Source: an uncultured Lachnospiraceae bacterium
Lineage (GTDB): Bacteria; Bacillota; Clostridia; Lachnospirales; Lachnospiraceae
Reading direction: 5' to 3'
Length of the DNA: 45,246 nucleotides
NCBI GenBank assembly: GCA_902761585.1
Contig: CACWKX010000018.1
Location: 1-45,246, forward strand
Shown here: positions 8,401 through 16,857 of the stretch, piece after piece
Position numbering within the stretch: position 1 is the stretch's first letter
How the letters are laid out: each line of letters begins with the position of its first letter
Program-made: the position numbers and the translations under genes
The notes under the pieces: model-generated
The model's database searches: none
What the model was told of the DNA's origin: nothing
The model's input: only the letters and a program-made list of their open reading frames with translations

Positions 8401-9342
8401 TCAGGATACCCGGATTCTCGGATCAATTGCCATATTGATGAGATCCGCCGCAAAGTTTACCAGAATGACAAAGACGGCCATCAGGACCACGATCGCCTGG
8501 ACAACCGGGAAGTCCCGGCTTCCGATCGAAGACAGAAGCAGCCGCCCAAGCCCCGGAATCGTAAAAACCTGCTCGATGATGATGGTTCCGGTCATGATTT
8601 CCGCAGCAGACTGCGCAAGGAATGTCACAACCGGCACCATTGCGCCTCTCAAAGCGTGGCGATGCAGAATCTGGCTGTCCGTCAGCCCCCTTGAACGGGC
8701 GGTTCGCACATAATCCTCGGCCATCTGGCTGCGGATCGAGCTGCGCAGCATCTTCACGGTCATAGCAGACCGCGGGAGCGCCATCGCCAGCGCCGGCAGC
8801 AGAAGATACCCCAGGCCCCCTGCCACACTCTCAGAAAGCGGGACATAAGTACCCGGCGCAAAGAGCTTCAGCACAATACCAAACAGATAGACACTGAGGA
8901 TACCGATAAAGAAAGGCGGAAGCGCCATGAATAGCTGATCCATGATCAGGAAAAAATGATTCACCCGCACGCTTTCTGACCTTGCAGTCAGAATCCCGAG
9001 CGGTATCGAAATGAGCACCGTCATAGCGAATGACAATGCGGTCAGGATCACTGTCACAGACAGCTTTCCCTTCAGCATCTCCGCAACAGGCATGCTGTAG
9101 CTGTAGGAGATCCCGGGGTCTCCTTTCAGAAATGAAAGAAGCCATCGGCCGTACCGGACCAGAACTGGCTGATCCAGCCCCAGCCTGGTGCGGAGCTGTG
9201 CCGCCTGCGCCGCTGTTGCATCCGCGCCAAGCATCTTTGTCACCGGATCTCCGGGAATGACCTGCAGCGCGAGGAAGGTGAGCAATGTGACAATCAATAA
9301 TGCGATCATGAGATTCAGTATTTTTCTCAGCAAAACCTTCAT
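8401..9342 (-). CDS. Peptide ABC transporter permease (DppB/OppB type)
   Basis: A 313-residue inner-membrane permease, partner of the DppC-like protein. The N-terminus has the characteristic RKILNLMIALLIVTLLTFLALQVIPGDPV with the PGDP motif. Further hydrophobic segments follow, plus the EAA-like loop in YVRTARSRGLTDSQILHRHALR. Start at 9342 (MKVLLRK), six bases after GAGGAG; a nearby in-frame ATG five codons upstream has no ribosome binding site. It follows the binding-protein gene by about 30 bases. Confidence 0.9.
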   Translation of the reverse strand: MKVLLRKILNLMIALLIVTLLTFLALQVIPGDPVTKMLGADATAAQAAQLRTRLGLDQPVLVRYGRWLLSFLKGDPGISYSYSMPVAEMLKGKLSVTVILTALSFAMTVLISIPLGILTARSESVRVNHFFLIMDQLFMALPPFFIGILSVYLFGIVLKLFAPGTYVPLSESVAGGLGYLLLPALAMALPRSAMTVKMLRSSIRSQMAEDYVRTARSRGLTDSQILHRHALRGAMVPVVTFLAQSAAEIMTGTIIIEQVFTIPGLGRLLLSSIGSRDFPVVQAIVVLMAVFVILVNFAADLINMAIDPRIRVS

Positions 9343-9370
9343 GCTCTCTCCTCGCAAAAGAATCTGCAGA

Positions 9371-10906
9371 TTACGCCAGCTTCAGCGTGGAAAAATCCAA
9401 CGCGTAAAGCGGATACGGCGTGTAGCCTGTGAACTTCGGGCTCAGCGCGACAAAGTCCGCCAGATCCTGGATGTAGACATTCGCGGCTGTGTCAGACAGG
9501 AGCTTCTCCGCCTGCTTATACAGCTCTGTCTGCTCCTTGTCATCGGTTGTCGACTGTGCCTTCTTCATGACAGCATCATAATCCGGATTGCTGTACCCGA
9601 TCATGTTTGTCGCATCGTCTGACATCCATCGCTGAAGCAGTGCGTCCGGACTGAGATACGCCGCATCGAAGCCGATCACGGTCGCATCAAAATCCCGGTT
9701 CTGATAGACATCGCTCAGCCAGGTCTCCCAGTCGACCTGCTCGATGTTTGCCGTCACGCCGATCTGGGACAGCTGCTCCGCGATGACCGTCGCAGTGTCT
9801 ACATGCTGTGTATAGTTGCCAGGTACCTTGATCGTGAAGTTCAGCCCCTGGGCTCCCGCATCGGCAAGAAGCTGCTGTGCCTTTTCCGGATCATACGGAT
9901 AGGCATCGGTAAGGCTGTCATCAAAGTACTTTTTAAAGCTCGGGTACATCGAGCTTCCGAGTTTTGCGCCATGTCCGTCCTCCGTGAGCTCCAGGATCGA
10001 ATCTACATCGATTCCGTAGCAAAGCGCCTGACGAACCTTCTCGTCGTCAAATGGTGCCTTCGCATTGTTCAGATAGAGCGCCTGAACCAGATTCATTTCC
10101 CCTTCCGTGACCTTGTAGCCATTCGTAAGGTTCTTTGTCTGGTCCACCGTCAGGTGAAACGCCATGTCCAGTGTCCCCGCGTTCAGGGCGGTGAAAAGCG
10201 CGTTGTTGTCCTCGAAAATCTTACAGGTCACTGTCTTTATCTGCGGCAGCTTTCCGTAATAATCGTCATTGCGCTCAAACACGGCATTGTCCTGCACCGA
10301 GCGGGAAACAAACCTGTAGGGGCCGGTTCCAACCGGTACAGACGCCTGGTCGGTATAATCTGCCGGAACGATGGATACGCTTGAAACAGCGCTCAGAAAA
10401 CTACTCAGCGGCTCCTTCAGCGTAATGGTGACAGTATTTCCATCCGCCTTCTCACCCGCAATATCAGAAAGCGCCGACGCCACAGAAGAATTAACCGTGG
10501 TATCGGCGCAGGTCTTGAATGAATAGAGAACGTCATCCGCTGTCACTATCTCCCCATTGTGGAACTTCACCCCATCCCTGAGCGTGAAGGTGTAGGTCAG
10601 ACCATCGTCCGAAACCTCGTGGGACGACGCGACAGCGTCCTTAAAATTTCCGTCCTTGTCGGGCTTTACGAGCCCTTCAAACACATTGAACATGACCTCT
10701 CTGGTTCCTGCAGCCGTTATCTGATACGGGTCAAGACTCGAATCCAGGTCCTGGGGCAGACCGATCGTAATCCCGGTGTCCCCGGAAGAAGCAACATCTC
10801 CGTCGCTGGAAGCCTCCGTCTCAGTCGTAGCTCCAAGGCAGACAGTGCCAAGTGAACCCGCAAGCACAAAGACAGCCAGCAGAGCAGCAAGTGATTTTTT
10901 ATTCAT
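9371..10906 (-). CDS. Peptide/nickel ABC transporter substrate-binding protein (DppA/OppA family)
   Basis: A 511-residue extracytoplasmic binding protein, first gene of the five-subunit peptide transporter operon. Residues 1-26 form a signal peptide (MNKKSLAALLAVFVLAGSLG and onwards). The sequence near cleavage is LGTVCLGA; the Cys does not sit in a good lipobox, so either an unusual lipoprotein or a signal-peptidase-I substrate is possible. The family signature region KFHNGEIVTADDVLYSFK and the DPYQI/LYLNNAKAPFDDEKVRQAL segments are clear. An AGGAG stands seven bases before the ATG at 10906. Peptide class or other ligand cannot be told from the sequence. Confidence 0.9.
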   Translation of the reverse strand: MNKKSLAALLAVFVLAGSLGTVCLGATTETEASSDGDVASSGDTGITIGLPQDLDSSLDPYQITAAGTREVMFNVFEGLVKPDKDGNFKDAVASSHEVSDDGLTYTFTLRDGVKFHNGEIVTADDVLYSFKTCADTTVNSSVASALSDIAGEKADGNTVTITLKEPLSSFLSAVSSVSIVPADYTDQASVPVGTGPYRFVSRSVQDNAVFERNDDYYGKLPQIKTVTCKIFEDNNALFTALNAGTLDMAFHLTVDQTKNLTNGYKVTEGEMNLVQALYLNNAKAPFDDEKVRQALCYGIDVDSILELTEDGHGAKLGSSMYPSFKKYFDDSLTDAYPYDPEKAQQLLADAGAQGLNFTIKVPGNYTQHVDTATVIAEQLSQIGVTANIEQVDWETWLSDVYQNRDFDATVIGFDAAYLSPDALLQRWMSDDATNMIGYSNPDYDAVMKKAQSTTDDKEQTELYKQAEKLLSDTAANVYIQDLADFVALSPKFTGYTPYPLYALDFSTLKLA

Positions 10907-10960
10907 TGCTTGTCTCCTATCGACTGGAATCTCTTCTCCCATTATTAAATTGCCGGGTTC

Positions 10961-10989
10961 ATTGTATGAAAAAGCTGCCGGAATTGCAA
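10961..10989 (-). promoter_or_regulatory. Sigma-A-type promoter of the peptide transporter operon
   Basis: On the minus strand: TTGCAA (10989-10984), 17 bases, TACAAT (10966-10961). It lies 54 bases upstream of the binding-protein start codon. Confidence 0.6.
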
Positions 10990-11010
10990 GAGGTCTGTAT
11001 CACCTTACTT

Positions 11011-12138
11011 TCATGCTGCTCTGAAATTGTTTCTGGCAGAATAAGCCGGATACCAGGGCGCCGTCACCTTCCGGAGATGATACTGCCCATCCAGCCAGCT
11101 GTCCTCGATCGCCGCCGTGTACTTGATCCCTTCATAGCGGAATCTCAGCCGGACCTCCTTCGCGAAAAGACTCCGACTAGGGAACAGACCGCTCCTGCGC
11201 ATCATCTTCACGGTCGCCCATTTGCCAGGCTGGATATCGACCCGCTTCCGGCTTGCCATCTTCAGCTTCGCAATCTTTTCAGACGCCGCTGAATTGTTGT
11301 CCGACTTGTTGACCGAGTATTCAGCCGCATATGCGCTGTAGAACGAAATTGTTTTATCTCCCACGTTGCGAATGCGGACGTACATATACTTCCTGTTTTT
11401 GGAAATGCTTTTGATATAGGCCTGAAACTCCGGTTTTCTTGTCTGAACAGTCACCTTGAATGTCCGGACCTTCTTCTGGTATGTCACCGAAATGCTGCAG
11501 GTCCCGGCGGACACGCCTGTCACAGAAAGATTTGTTCCTGATACTGCCACCTTCGCAACCTTTGTATTGGAAGACTTCGCTGAAGACACTTTGACCAGGG
11601 CTCCCTGATTGTTTCGTGTCGGAACCAGAACCGTCTTTCCTGTTGTGACAGTGATCTCCGAAGAAAGGATGTAGGACGGTCCCGCTTCCGCTCGGTTGTC
11701 CGTCACAGCATAGGATACCAGAAGCGGCTGCCGGACCGCTTCCGTATCGGTTACGCGGAACCGGTAAGATCCCGCCGGGAGCGTCACACTGATCCGGTCA
11801 TAGACCTGATACCTGGAGGACTTGACCTGAACATACCGCTGGGCGCCGTACCGAGTATAGGTTCCAGCGACCGTTCCATTCGAGAGGTTCAGGATTTCAT
11901 ACTTCAGGGTACTAAGCGTTTTCTGCGTCAGTCCCGCCTTGTTCACGGTGGAAGAAGAGATGTTGATCGTCACCGTCTCGCTGGACGGGACGCTGAAGTC
12001 GGACCAGGCGATATACCCCTGCGGCGATAGTGTGTACGACCTTGATGACAGGCTCGCCGCATACGTACAGCCCGCCATCAGCATTGTCAGGATGGCCGTC
12101 AAAAACAGCAGCCTGCGAACTTTCCCTTTGCTTTCCAT
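11011..12138 (-). CDS. Secreted or lipid-anchored protein with bacterial Ig-like (Big2) domain
   Basis: A 375-residue exported protein of unknown role. The ATG at 12138 follows GGGAGGGAG. Residues about 8-27 are a signal peptide ending LMAGCTYAA: the Cys could be lipid-modified (LMAGC), or signal peptidase I could cut at the later Ala. Residues about 30-150 are a beta-rich domain reminiscent of pre-peptidase C-terminal domains. Residues about 160-245 form a Big2-type Ig-like domain (SSNTKVAKVAVSGTNLSVTG, then GTCSISVTY). A further beta-rich domain completes the protein. Such proteins usually act at the cell surface in adhesion or binding. It is preceded by the unusual repeat block at 12164-12527 rather than a normal leader. 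Confidence 0.75.
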   Translation of the reverse strand: MESKGKVRRLLFLTAILTMLMAGCTYAASLSSRSYTLSPQGYIAWSDFSVPSSETVTINISSSTVNKAGLTQKTLSTLKYEILNLSNGTVAGTYTRYGAQRYVQVKSSRYQVYDRISVTLPAGSYRFRVTDTEAVRQPLLVSYAVTDNRAEAGPSYILSSEITVTTGKTVLVPTRNNQGALVKVSSAKSSNTKVAKVAVSGTNLSVTGVSAGTCSISVTYQKKVRTFKVTVQTRKPEFQAYIKSISKNRKYMYVRIRNVGDKTISFYSAYAAEYSVNKSDNNSAASEKIAKLKMASRKRVDIQPGKWATVKMMRRSGLFPSRSLFAKEVRLRFRYEGIKYTAAIEDSWLDGQYHLRKVTAPWYPAYSARNNFRAA

Positions 12139-12163
12139 AAACTCCCTCCCTTCCTGCGCTTCC

Positions 12164-12527
12164 GCGCTCATCTCTGTTGTGCCGCGCTCCCGCACCGCTT
12201 TCGCGCTGCTACGCGCTCATCTCTGTTGTCGTCGCTTGTGTGGACTCTCCCTGACGCGCAAGCGCGTCGTGCGAGTCCGCACAGCGACTGGACGCCGTGA
12301 CATCTGCATAAGTCCCCGCGGCCCTTCGCTGCTTCGCAGCGACTGGACGCCGTGACCTCTGCATAAGTCCCCGCGGGCCGGCGCTGCTCCGCAGCTTCCG
12401 GCCCGCTTCCAGAGATTCGCGCTCCCGCACCGCTTCCGCGCTGCTACGCGCTCATCTCTGTTATCGTCGCTTGTGCGGACTCCCCCTGACGCGCAAGCGC
12501 GTCGTGCGAGTCCGCACAGCGACTGGA
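12164..12527. repeat. Hairpin-rich repeat block between trpS and the Ig-like gene
   Basis: A roughly 360-base GC-rich non-coding block. A 109-base unit occurs twice (12184-12292 and 12419-12527, four differences). A separate unit of about 41 bases occurs at 12282-12322 and 12337-12377. A 17-base piece (starting GCGCTCATC) occurs three times, at 12164, 12213 and 12448. Each 109-base unit holds a long stem: the arms around 12475-12482 and 12508-12515 pair, extend outward to about 15 bp with one bulge, and enclose an inner GACGCGC-AA-GCGCGTC stem. Smaller hairpins (CGCTG CTT CGCAG near 12327) lie between. The second unit ends one base after the trpS stop codon. Confidence 0.85.
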
Positions 12528-12528
12528 C

Positions 12529-13620
12529 TTATGCACTGAAGTAATTGATTTGCATGGATTTTTTGACATCGCTCAGTGTCTGAGCGGCGATGTTCTCTGC
12601 GTACTTGGTACCGTCCTTCAGAATCTCAATGACCGACTGGAGATCTTTCTCGTACTCGGCGCGGCGTGCCCGGATCGGACGCAGCGTTTCCTCCAATACA
12701 TTGTTCAGGAACTTCTTCACTTTCACGTCCCCGAGTCCGCCTCTTCTGTAATGCTCCTCCATCTCGCTGAGGTTCTGATAATCCGGCGCATACTCCTCAA
12801 ACAGCTGCTTTGCGTTCGGCGCATCCTCTGCCGCAAATGCCTCCAGGTAAATGAACACCGGGTTGCCTTCTGTCTTTCCCGGGTCAGAAACCTTCAGATG
12901 CCCCGGGTCTGTGAACATGCTCATGACCTTGGTCTTTACCGTCTTCTCATCATCTGAAAGATAGATGCAGTTTCCGAGAGACTTGCTCATCTTCGCCTTG
13001 CCGTCTGTCCCCGGGAGCCTGCGAGATGCAGCGCTCTTCGGAAGAAGGATCTCCGGCTCCACCAGTGTCTCTCCATAGATGGAGTTGAACTTTCTGACAA
13101 TTTCTCTCGTCTGCTCGACCATCGGCTCCTGGTCTTCCCCTGCCGGGACAACCGTTGCGCGGAAGGCTGTGATGTCCGCCGCCTGTGAGATCGGGTAACA
13201 GAAAAAGCCGACCGGCGTTCCCTGACTCTCCTCATGCTCGGAGAAGCCTCTCAGTTTGATCTCTGCCTTGACTGTCGGGTTGCGCTGCAGTCTCTGGACC
13301 GTGACCAGGTTCATGTAGTACTGGGTGAGCTCCGGCAGCTCCGGGATCTGAGACTGAATGAGAATGTGCGCCTTTTCCGGATCAATCCCTGCTGACAGGT
13401 AGTCAAGCGTGACATTCATGATATTGCTCCTGACCTTCTCCGGATTGTCCCAGTTGTCGGTCAGCGCCTGCGCGTCTGCAATCATGATGAGAACATCATC
13501 AAACGCACCGCTGTTCTGAAGCACCACACGTTCTCTCAGGGATCCGACATAATGGCCGATATGAAGACGGCCTGTCGGCCGGTCACCGGTCAGAATTACC
13601 TTACGCTTCTTTTCTGACAT
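12529..13620 (-). CDS. trpS: Tryptophan--tRNA ligase
   Basis: A 363-residue class I aminoacyl-tRNA synthetase charging tRNA-Trp. The Rossmann signature is [18 protein letters not shown], with HIGH at residues 20-23, and the KMSKS loop is [10 protein letters not shown] at about residues 208-216. The [12 protein letters not shown] form and the inserted stretch in the middle mark the longer TrpRS subtype found in many Clostridia and streptococci rather than the short B. subtilis form. The ATG at 13620 has an AAGGAAG about ten bases upstream. The leader is only about 35 bases, leaving no room for a T-box. The repeat block begins right after the stop codon. Confidence 0.96.
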   Translation of the reverse strand: MSEKKRKVILTGDRPTGRLHIGHYVGSLRERVVLQNSGAFDDVLIMIADAQALTDNWDNPEKVRSNIMNVTLDYLSAGIDPEKAHILIQSQIPELPELTQYYMNLVTVQRLQRNPTVKAEIKLRGFSEHEESQGTPVGFFCYPISQAADITAFRATVVPAGEDQEPMVEQTREIVRKFNSIYGETLVEPEILLPKSAASRRLPGTDGKAKMSKSLGNCIYLSDDEKTVKTKVMSMFTDPGHLKVSDPGKTEGNPVFIYLEAFAAEDAPNAKQLFEEYAPDYQNLSEMEEHYRRGGLGDVKVKKFLNNVLEETLRPIRARRAEYEKDLQSVIEILKDGTKYAENIAAQTLSDVKKSMQINYFSA

Positions 13621-13658
13621 CTTGAAACTGCTTCCTTTCCATATCTTAATCTGAGTCT

Positions 13659-13687
13659 ATTGTACCCGATTCTGTCTGTATTCTCAA
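13659..13687 (-). promoter_or_regulatory. Sigma-A-type promoter of trpS
   Basis: On the minus strand: TTGAGA (13687-13682), exactly 17 bases, TACAAT (13664-13659), placing the start point about 35 bases before the trpS ATG. Confidence 0.65.
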
Positions 13688-13796
13688 CCAGCCTACGCAC
13701 TTTCAACCACCCGCCAGGCCGGATTTTCCCGCTCATATTCCACATTCGGTCCGCAATCCCTGCATCTCCAGCCCGCAGTCCGTTCTGACTCTCTCC

Positions 13797-15098
13797 TTAT
13801 CCCTTCTGCCTCAGTTTTCCCGCTTCCATGATGCCGATCCATCGGTCCAGCCATAGCTTCAGAAGCGCTGCCACCGGGACAGCCAGAATCATCCCGGCAA
13901 GTCCCCCGATTTTGCTCCCCAGAAGCAGGGCAATGATCACCAGCATCGGGTGAACCTTCACCGCGTGACTCAGAAGCTTCGGATTCACAATGTTTCCATC
14001 GATTGTCTGGATGACAAACACAATGATGATGCTGACGATCAGTTTTTTCCAGTCCTGACTCATAATTCCAACAAAGCCTGTGCATCCATACGCCACAAAC
14101 GGACCCACATACGGAACCAGATTTCCGATCCCTGTCAGCACACCGATGATGACGGCAAACTTCACATTCAGAAGCAGGAGGGCGATGCTCACAACCACCA
14201 TCATAAACAGCGCATCGAGCAGCTGCCCGCGAATATATCCGGAGAAAACTCTGTCGGCATCGCGCACTGCTGTCCGCATCACATTTGTCGCTTTTTCCGG
14301 AAAAACAGACCGGAAGAATCGTTTCCAGTACCGTTTCAATCCATCGGCGTCAAGTGAAAAATACACCGCAAAAATAACCGCGAAGGCTCCATTTGCAAGA
14401 TAGCCAGTCAGATGAGACAAAGCATCGCTGACCGCCCTTCCTGCCTGAGAGGCGAGATTTCCTGCCCACGACGTAATCGTGTCTGTGACCGTCGCGAGCG
14501 CATCCGAGGAGATGTTCATCTGCTCGGACCACTTTTTCAGCTGAATGTATACCTCGTTGAATGACTTCGAGATTCCAGTAATGAAATTCGTAACACTGTC
14601 AAAACTGACAACTGTCAGTTCATGGGTGAATGCGGAAATCAGAAATGTCAGCCCCAGTGCCAGCGCTGCCGCTACAATCACAAACGTAATGGCAACAGCC
14701 GCCCCCAGCCCGCTCTTATCCCGCTTCCTATAATAAGGAAGCTTCTCAAGCCGTCTTCTGAAAAAATGTATGACTGGCGCAAACAGGTACGCCAGCGCAA
14801 AACCCAGCGCCAGTGGCACGAAGATGACTCGAAGCCAGTGCAGGCCGGCACCCAGTGCCAGAGCGATCTTGTCCAGATTGTCCCCGATCCGGATCAGGAT
14901 GAAGATCACAACAACCGTAAAAACCACATAGAATGAGATCACGCTGTATCTGTGATTATTGGGAATCCTGTCCCGGAAGTGTTTCTCCTGCTTCTGCGCC
15001 TTTTTTTCCGCATCGGAGGCTGCTCCCTTCACTCCCGGATTCTCCTTCAGGCCATCTGTCCCAATTGTCTGCCCGTCCGTCTTCTGGTCTTTATCCAT
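13797..15098 (-). CDS. AI-2E family transporter (PerM/YhhT-like membrane protein)
   Basis: A 433-residue polytopic membrane protein. Residues 1-48 are a polar, charged cytoplasmic tail. Hydrophobic segments follow at about 50-75, 80-110 and 130-160, then a long soluble stretch with the family-typical RDADRVFSGYIRGQLLDALFM and the glycine-rich membrane motif IGNLVPYVGPFVAYG. The final segments contain IDGNIVNPKLLSHAVKVHPMLVIIALL and a conserved MILAVPVAALLK. Members have been linked to autoinducer-2 export, Na+/H+ exchange or other solutes, so the substrate here is open. GGGAGGGG precedes the ATG. The gene stands alone, divergent from the amidohydrolase. Confidence 0.9.
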   Translation of the reverse strand: MDKDQKTDGQTIGTDGLKENPGVKGAASDAEKKAQKQEKHFRDRIPNNHRYSVISFYVVFTVVVIFILIRIGDNLDKIALALGAGLHWLRVIFVPLALGFALAYLFAPVIHFFRRRLEKLPYYRKRDKSGLGAAVAITFVIVAAALALGLTFLISAFTHELTVVSFDSVTNFITGISKSFNEVYIQLKKWSEQMNISSDALATVTDTITSWAGNLASQAGRAVSDALSHLTGYLANGAFAVIFAVYFSLDADGLKRYWKRFFRSVFPEKATNVMRTAVRDADRVFSGYIRGQLLDALFMMVVVSIALLLLNVKFAVIIGVLTGIGNLVPYVGPFVAYGCTGFVGIMSQDWKKLIVSIIIVFVIQTIDGNIVNPKLLSHAVKVHPMLVIIALLLGSKIGGLAGMILAVPVAALLKLWLDRWIGIMEAGKLRQKG

Positions 15099-15345
15099 GA
15101 ATGCCCCTCCCGTCTCAGGCTGCTATCCCGACCTTAGATATAGCCTGAATATACCAGATATTACATTCCGGTTCCATTCCCGAAATCCTGAATTTTTGTC
15201 TGACAGTCTTCCAATCATTTGCAATGTGTGCTACGATGAGGCTGATGAATCAGGCTTGTCTGCTCAAGTATGGCAGACAGCTCCCAGTTTGAGAAAACTG
15301 GCTCATAATCGACCTGGATCTACAATCTGGAAAGGAAGTGTTGTG

Positions 15346-16788
15346 ATGAGCAGACTTCTTGTAAAGAATATTGATACGCTTGTTTCCTGTGACAACGACG
15401 ATCATGTCTACAACCATGTCGATCTGGTCTGTGAGGACGGAAGGATCTGCGCGATTCGTCCGCATGAGGACTCGCCGGCGGTTCGTTCCGGCAGTTGCTG
15501 CAGATCAGGCGACTCTTCCGGCCATATGCCAAAAGGCGACGCAGCCGAAGCGGAATATGACACGGTGATCGATGGAACAGGCATGCTTTGCTATCCGGGG
15601 CTGGTGAACGCGCACCATCATCTCTACCAGATCTTCTCGCGGAACCTGCCGCAGGTTCAGAACATGGAGCTGTTCGACTGGCTCACCACTCTGTACGAGG
15701 TGTGGAAGAATCTGAACGAAGACACCATCCGCCTCTCCTCGCTCGTTGGAATCGGCGAACTGATGAAGAACGGCTGCACAACCATCTTTGACCATCACTA
15801 TGTCTTCCCCGAAAACGGCGGTGACCTGCTGGCGGCACAATGGCAGGCAGCAGAAATACTCGGCGCCCGGATGCATTTTTCCAGAGGATCCATGGATCTT
15901 TCCAAAAAGGATGGAGGGCTGCCACCGGATTCCGTCGTACAAAGCGTTGATGAGATCATGAAGGATTCTGTTCGCCTGGTGGAAAAATATCAGGACAATT
16001 CCTTCACATCCATGCACCGCATTGCACTGGCACCTTGTTCTCCGTTTTCCGTCTCATCAGACCTGCTCCGGGAAAGCGCGAAGCTGGCGAGAAGCTGCCA
16101 TGTCCGGCTCCACACGCATCTCTGCGAGACAAAGGATGAAGAGCGTTTCACACTCGAACACTTCGGGCTGAGACCTGTCGCGTACATGGAGAGCCTCGAC
16201 TGGCTCGGACCGGATGTCTGGTTTGCGCACGGCATCCACCTGAATGATGAGGAGATCCAGCTTCTGGCAGACACCGGCACCGGCGTCTGCCACTGCCCGA
16301 TCTCGAATATGAAGCTTTCCTCCGGCATTGCCCGCATCCCGGACATGCTGAAGGCCGGCGTCCATGTCGGACTCGGTGTCGACGGAAGTGCCAGCAACGA
16401 TGGAAGCAATCTTCTTGAAGAGATGCGTGTCTGCTTCCTTCTGCACCGTCTGAACTCCTCGAAGGCAGCACCCGACGGCTATCAGGTGCTGAAGATGGCA
16501 ACCATCGGAAGCGCTGCCCTTCTGGGCCGTGAGCATGAAATCGGCAGCCTCGAAACCGGGAAGTGCGCGGACTTCTTCCTGATCGACTCGCACAGGCTCG
16601 AGCTGGTCGGGGCCTGCTACGACCCGAAGTCCGTCCTCGCTACGGTCGGCCTGAAAGGCGCTGTAGACTGGACTGTTGTGAACGGCAAGGTGACGGTCGA
16701 GCACGGCCACCTTACCGGCGCAGACGAAGAAAAGATTGTTGCGGATGCCGATGAGGAGCTGAAACGATATTTGGCAGACATCATGTGA
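15346..16788 (+). CDS. 8-oxoguanine deaminase-like amidohydrolase (ATZ/TRZ family)
   Basis: A 480-residue metal-dependent hydrolase of the aminohydrolase superfamily. The best-fitting members are 8-oxoguanine deaminases: LVNAHHHLYQIFSRNLP with VQNMELFDWLTTLYEVW, the HLCET metal/substrate segment, WFAHGIHLNDEEI, a CHCPISNMKLSSG loop and the catalytic Asp in GVDGSASNDGSN. The reaction would be 8-oxoguanine to urate plus ammonia; a related purine or triazine substrate is possible. Start at 15346 is chosen for AGGAAG seven bases upstream; the frame is open 129 codons further 5' without support. An unusual Ser/Cys/Gly-rich insertion lies at about residues 44-70 before the first catalytic motif. 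The gene is single, ending in a bidirectional terminator. Confidence 0.85.
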   Translation: MSRLLVKNIDTLVSCDNDDHVYNHVDLVCEDGRICAIRPHEDSPAVRSGSCCRSGDSSGHMPKGDAAEAEYDTVIDGTGMLCYPGLVNAHHHLYQIFSRNLPQVQNMELFDWLTTLYEVWKNLNEDTIRLSSLVGIGELMKNGCTTIFDHHYVFPENGGDLLAAQWQAAEILGARMHFSRGSMDLSKKDGGLPPDSVVQSVDEIMKDSVRLVEKYQDNSFTSMHRIALAPCSPFSVSSDLLRESAKLARSCHVRLHTHLCETKDEERFTLEHFGLRPVAYMESLDWLGPDVWFAHGIHLNDEEIQLLADTGTGVCHCPISNMKLSSGIARIPDMLKAGVHVGLGVDGSASNDGSNLLEEMRVCFLLHRLNSSKAAPDGYQVLKMATIGSAALLGREHEIGSLETGKCADFFLIDSHRLELVGACYDPKSVLATVGLKGAVDWTVVNGKVTVEHGHLTGADEEKIVADADEELKRYLADIM

Positions 16789-16802
16789 CTCTCCCCTTTC
16801 AA

Positions 16803-16848
16803 AAAGGCCGCTGCCTTCTTCTGGTTCCCAGAGAAGACAGCGGCCTTT
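16803..16848. terminator. Bidirectional terminator between convergent genes
   Basis: Arms 16803-16820 and 16831-16848 pair over 18 positions with one mismatch and one G-T, with A-run and T-run tails on both sides. It lies between the amidohydrolase and arabinofuranosidase ends. Confidence 0.85.
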
Positions 16849-16857
16849 GCATGTTGA

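Noticed and set aside
12209..12430. Open frame of 73 codons on the minus strand in the repeat block
   Set aside because: It is made of repeated hairpin sequence, with no coding character and no ribosome binding site.
12164..12527. CRISPR array
   Set aside because: Repeats are too long, only two to three copies, no regular spacers and no cas genes in view.
13621..13796. Possible T-box or other leader regulation of trpS
   Set aside because: The promoter lies only about 40 bases from the start codon and no specifier or anti-terminator structure fits.
13693..14085. Open frame rich in His and Cys on the minus strand
   Set aside because: It overlaps the AI-2E transporter gene in another frame and has no ribosome binding site or recognisable domain.
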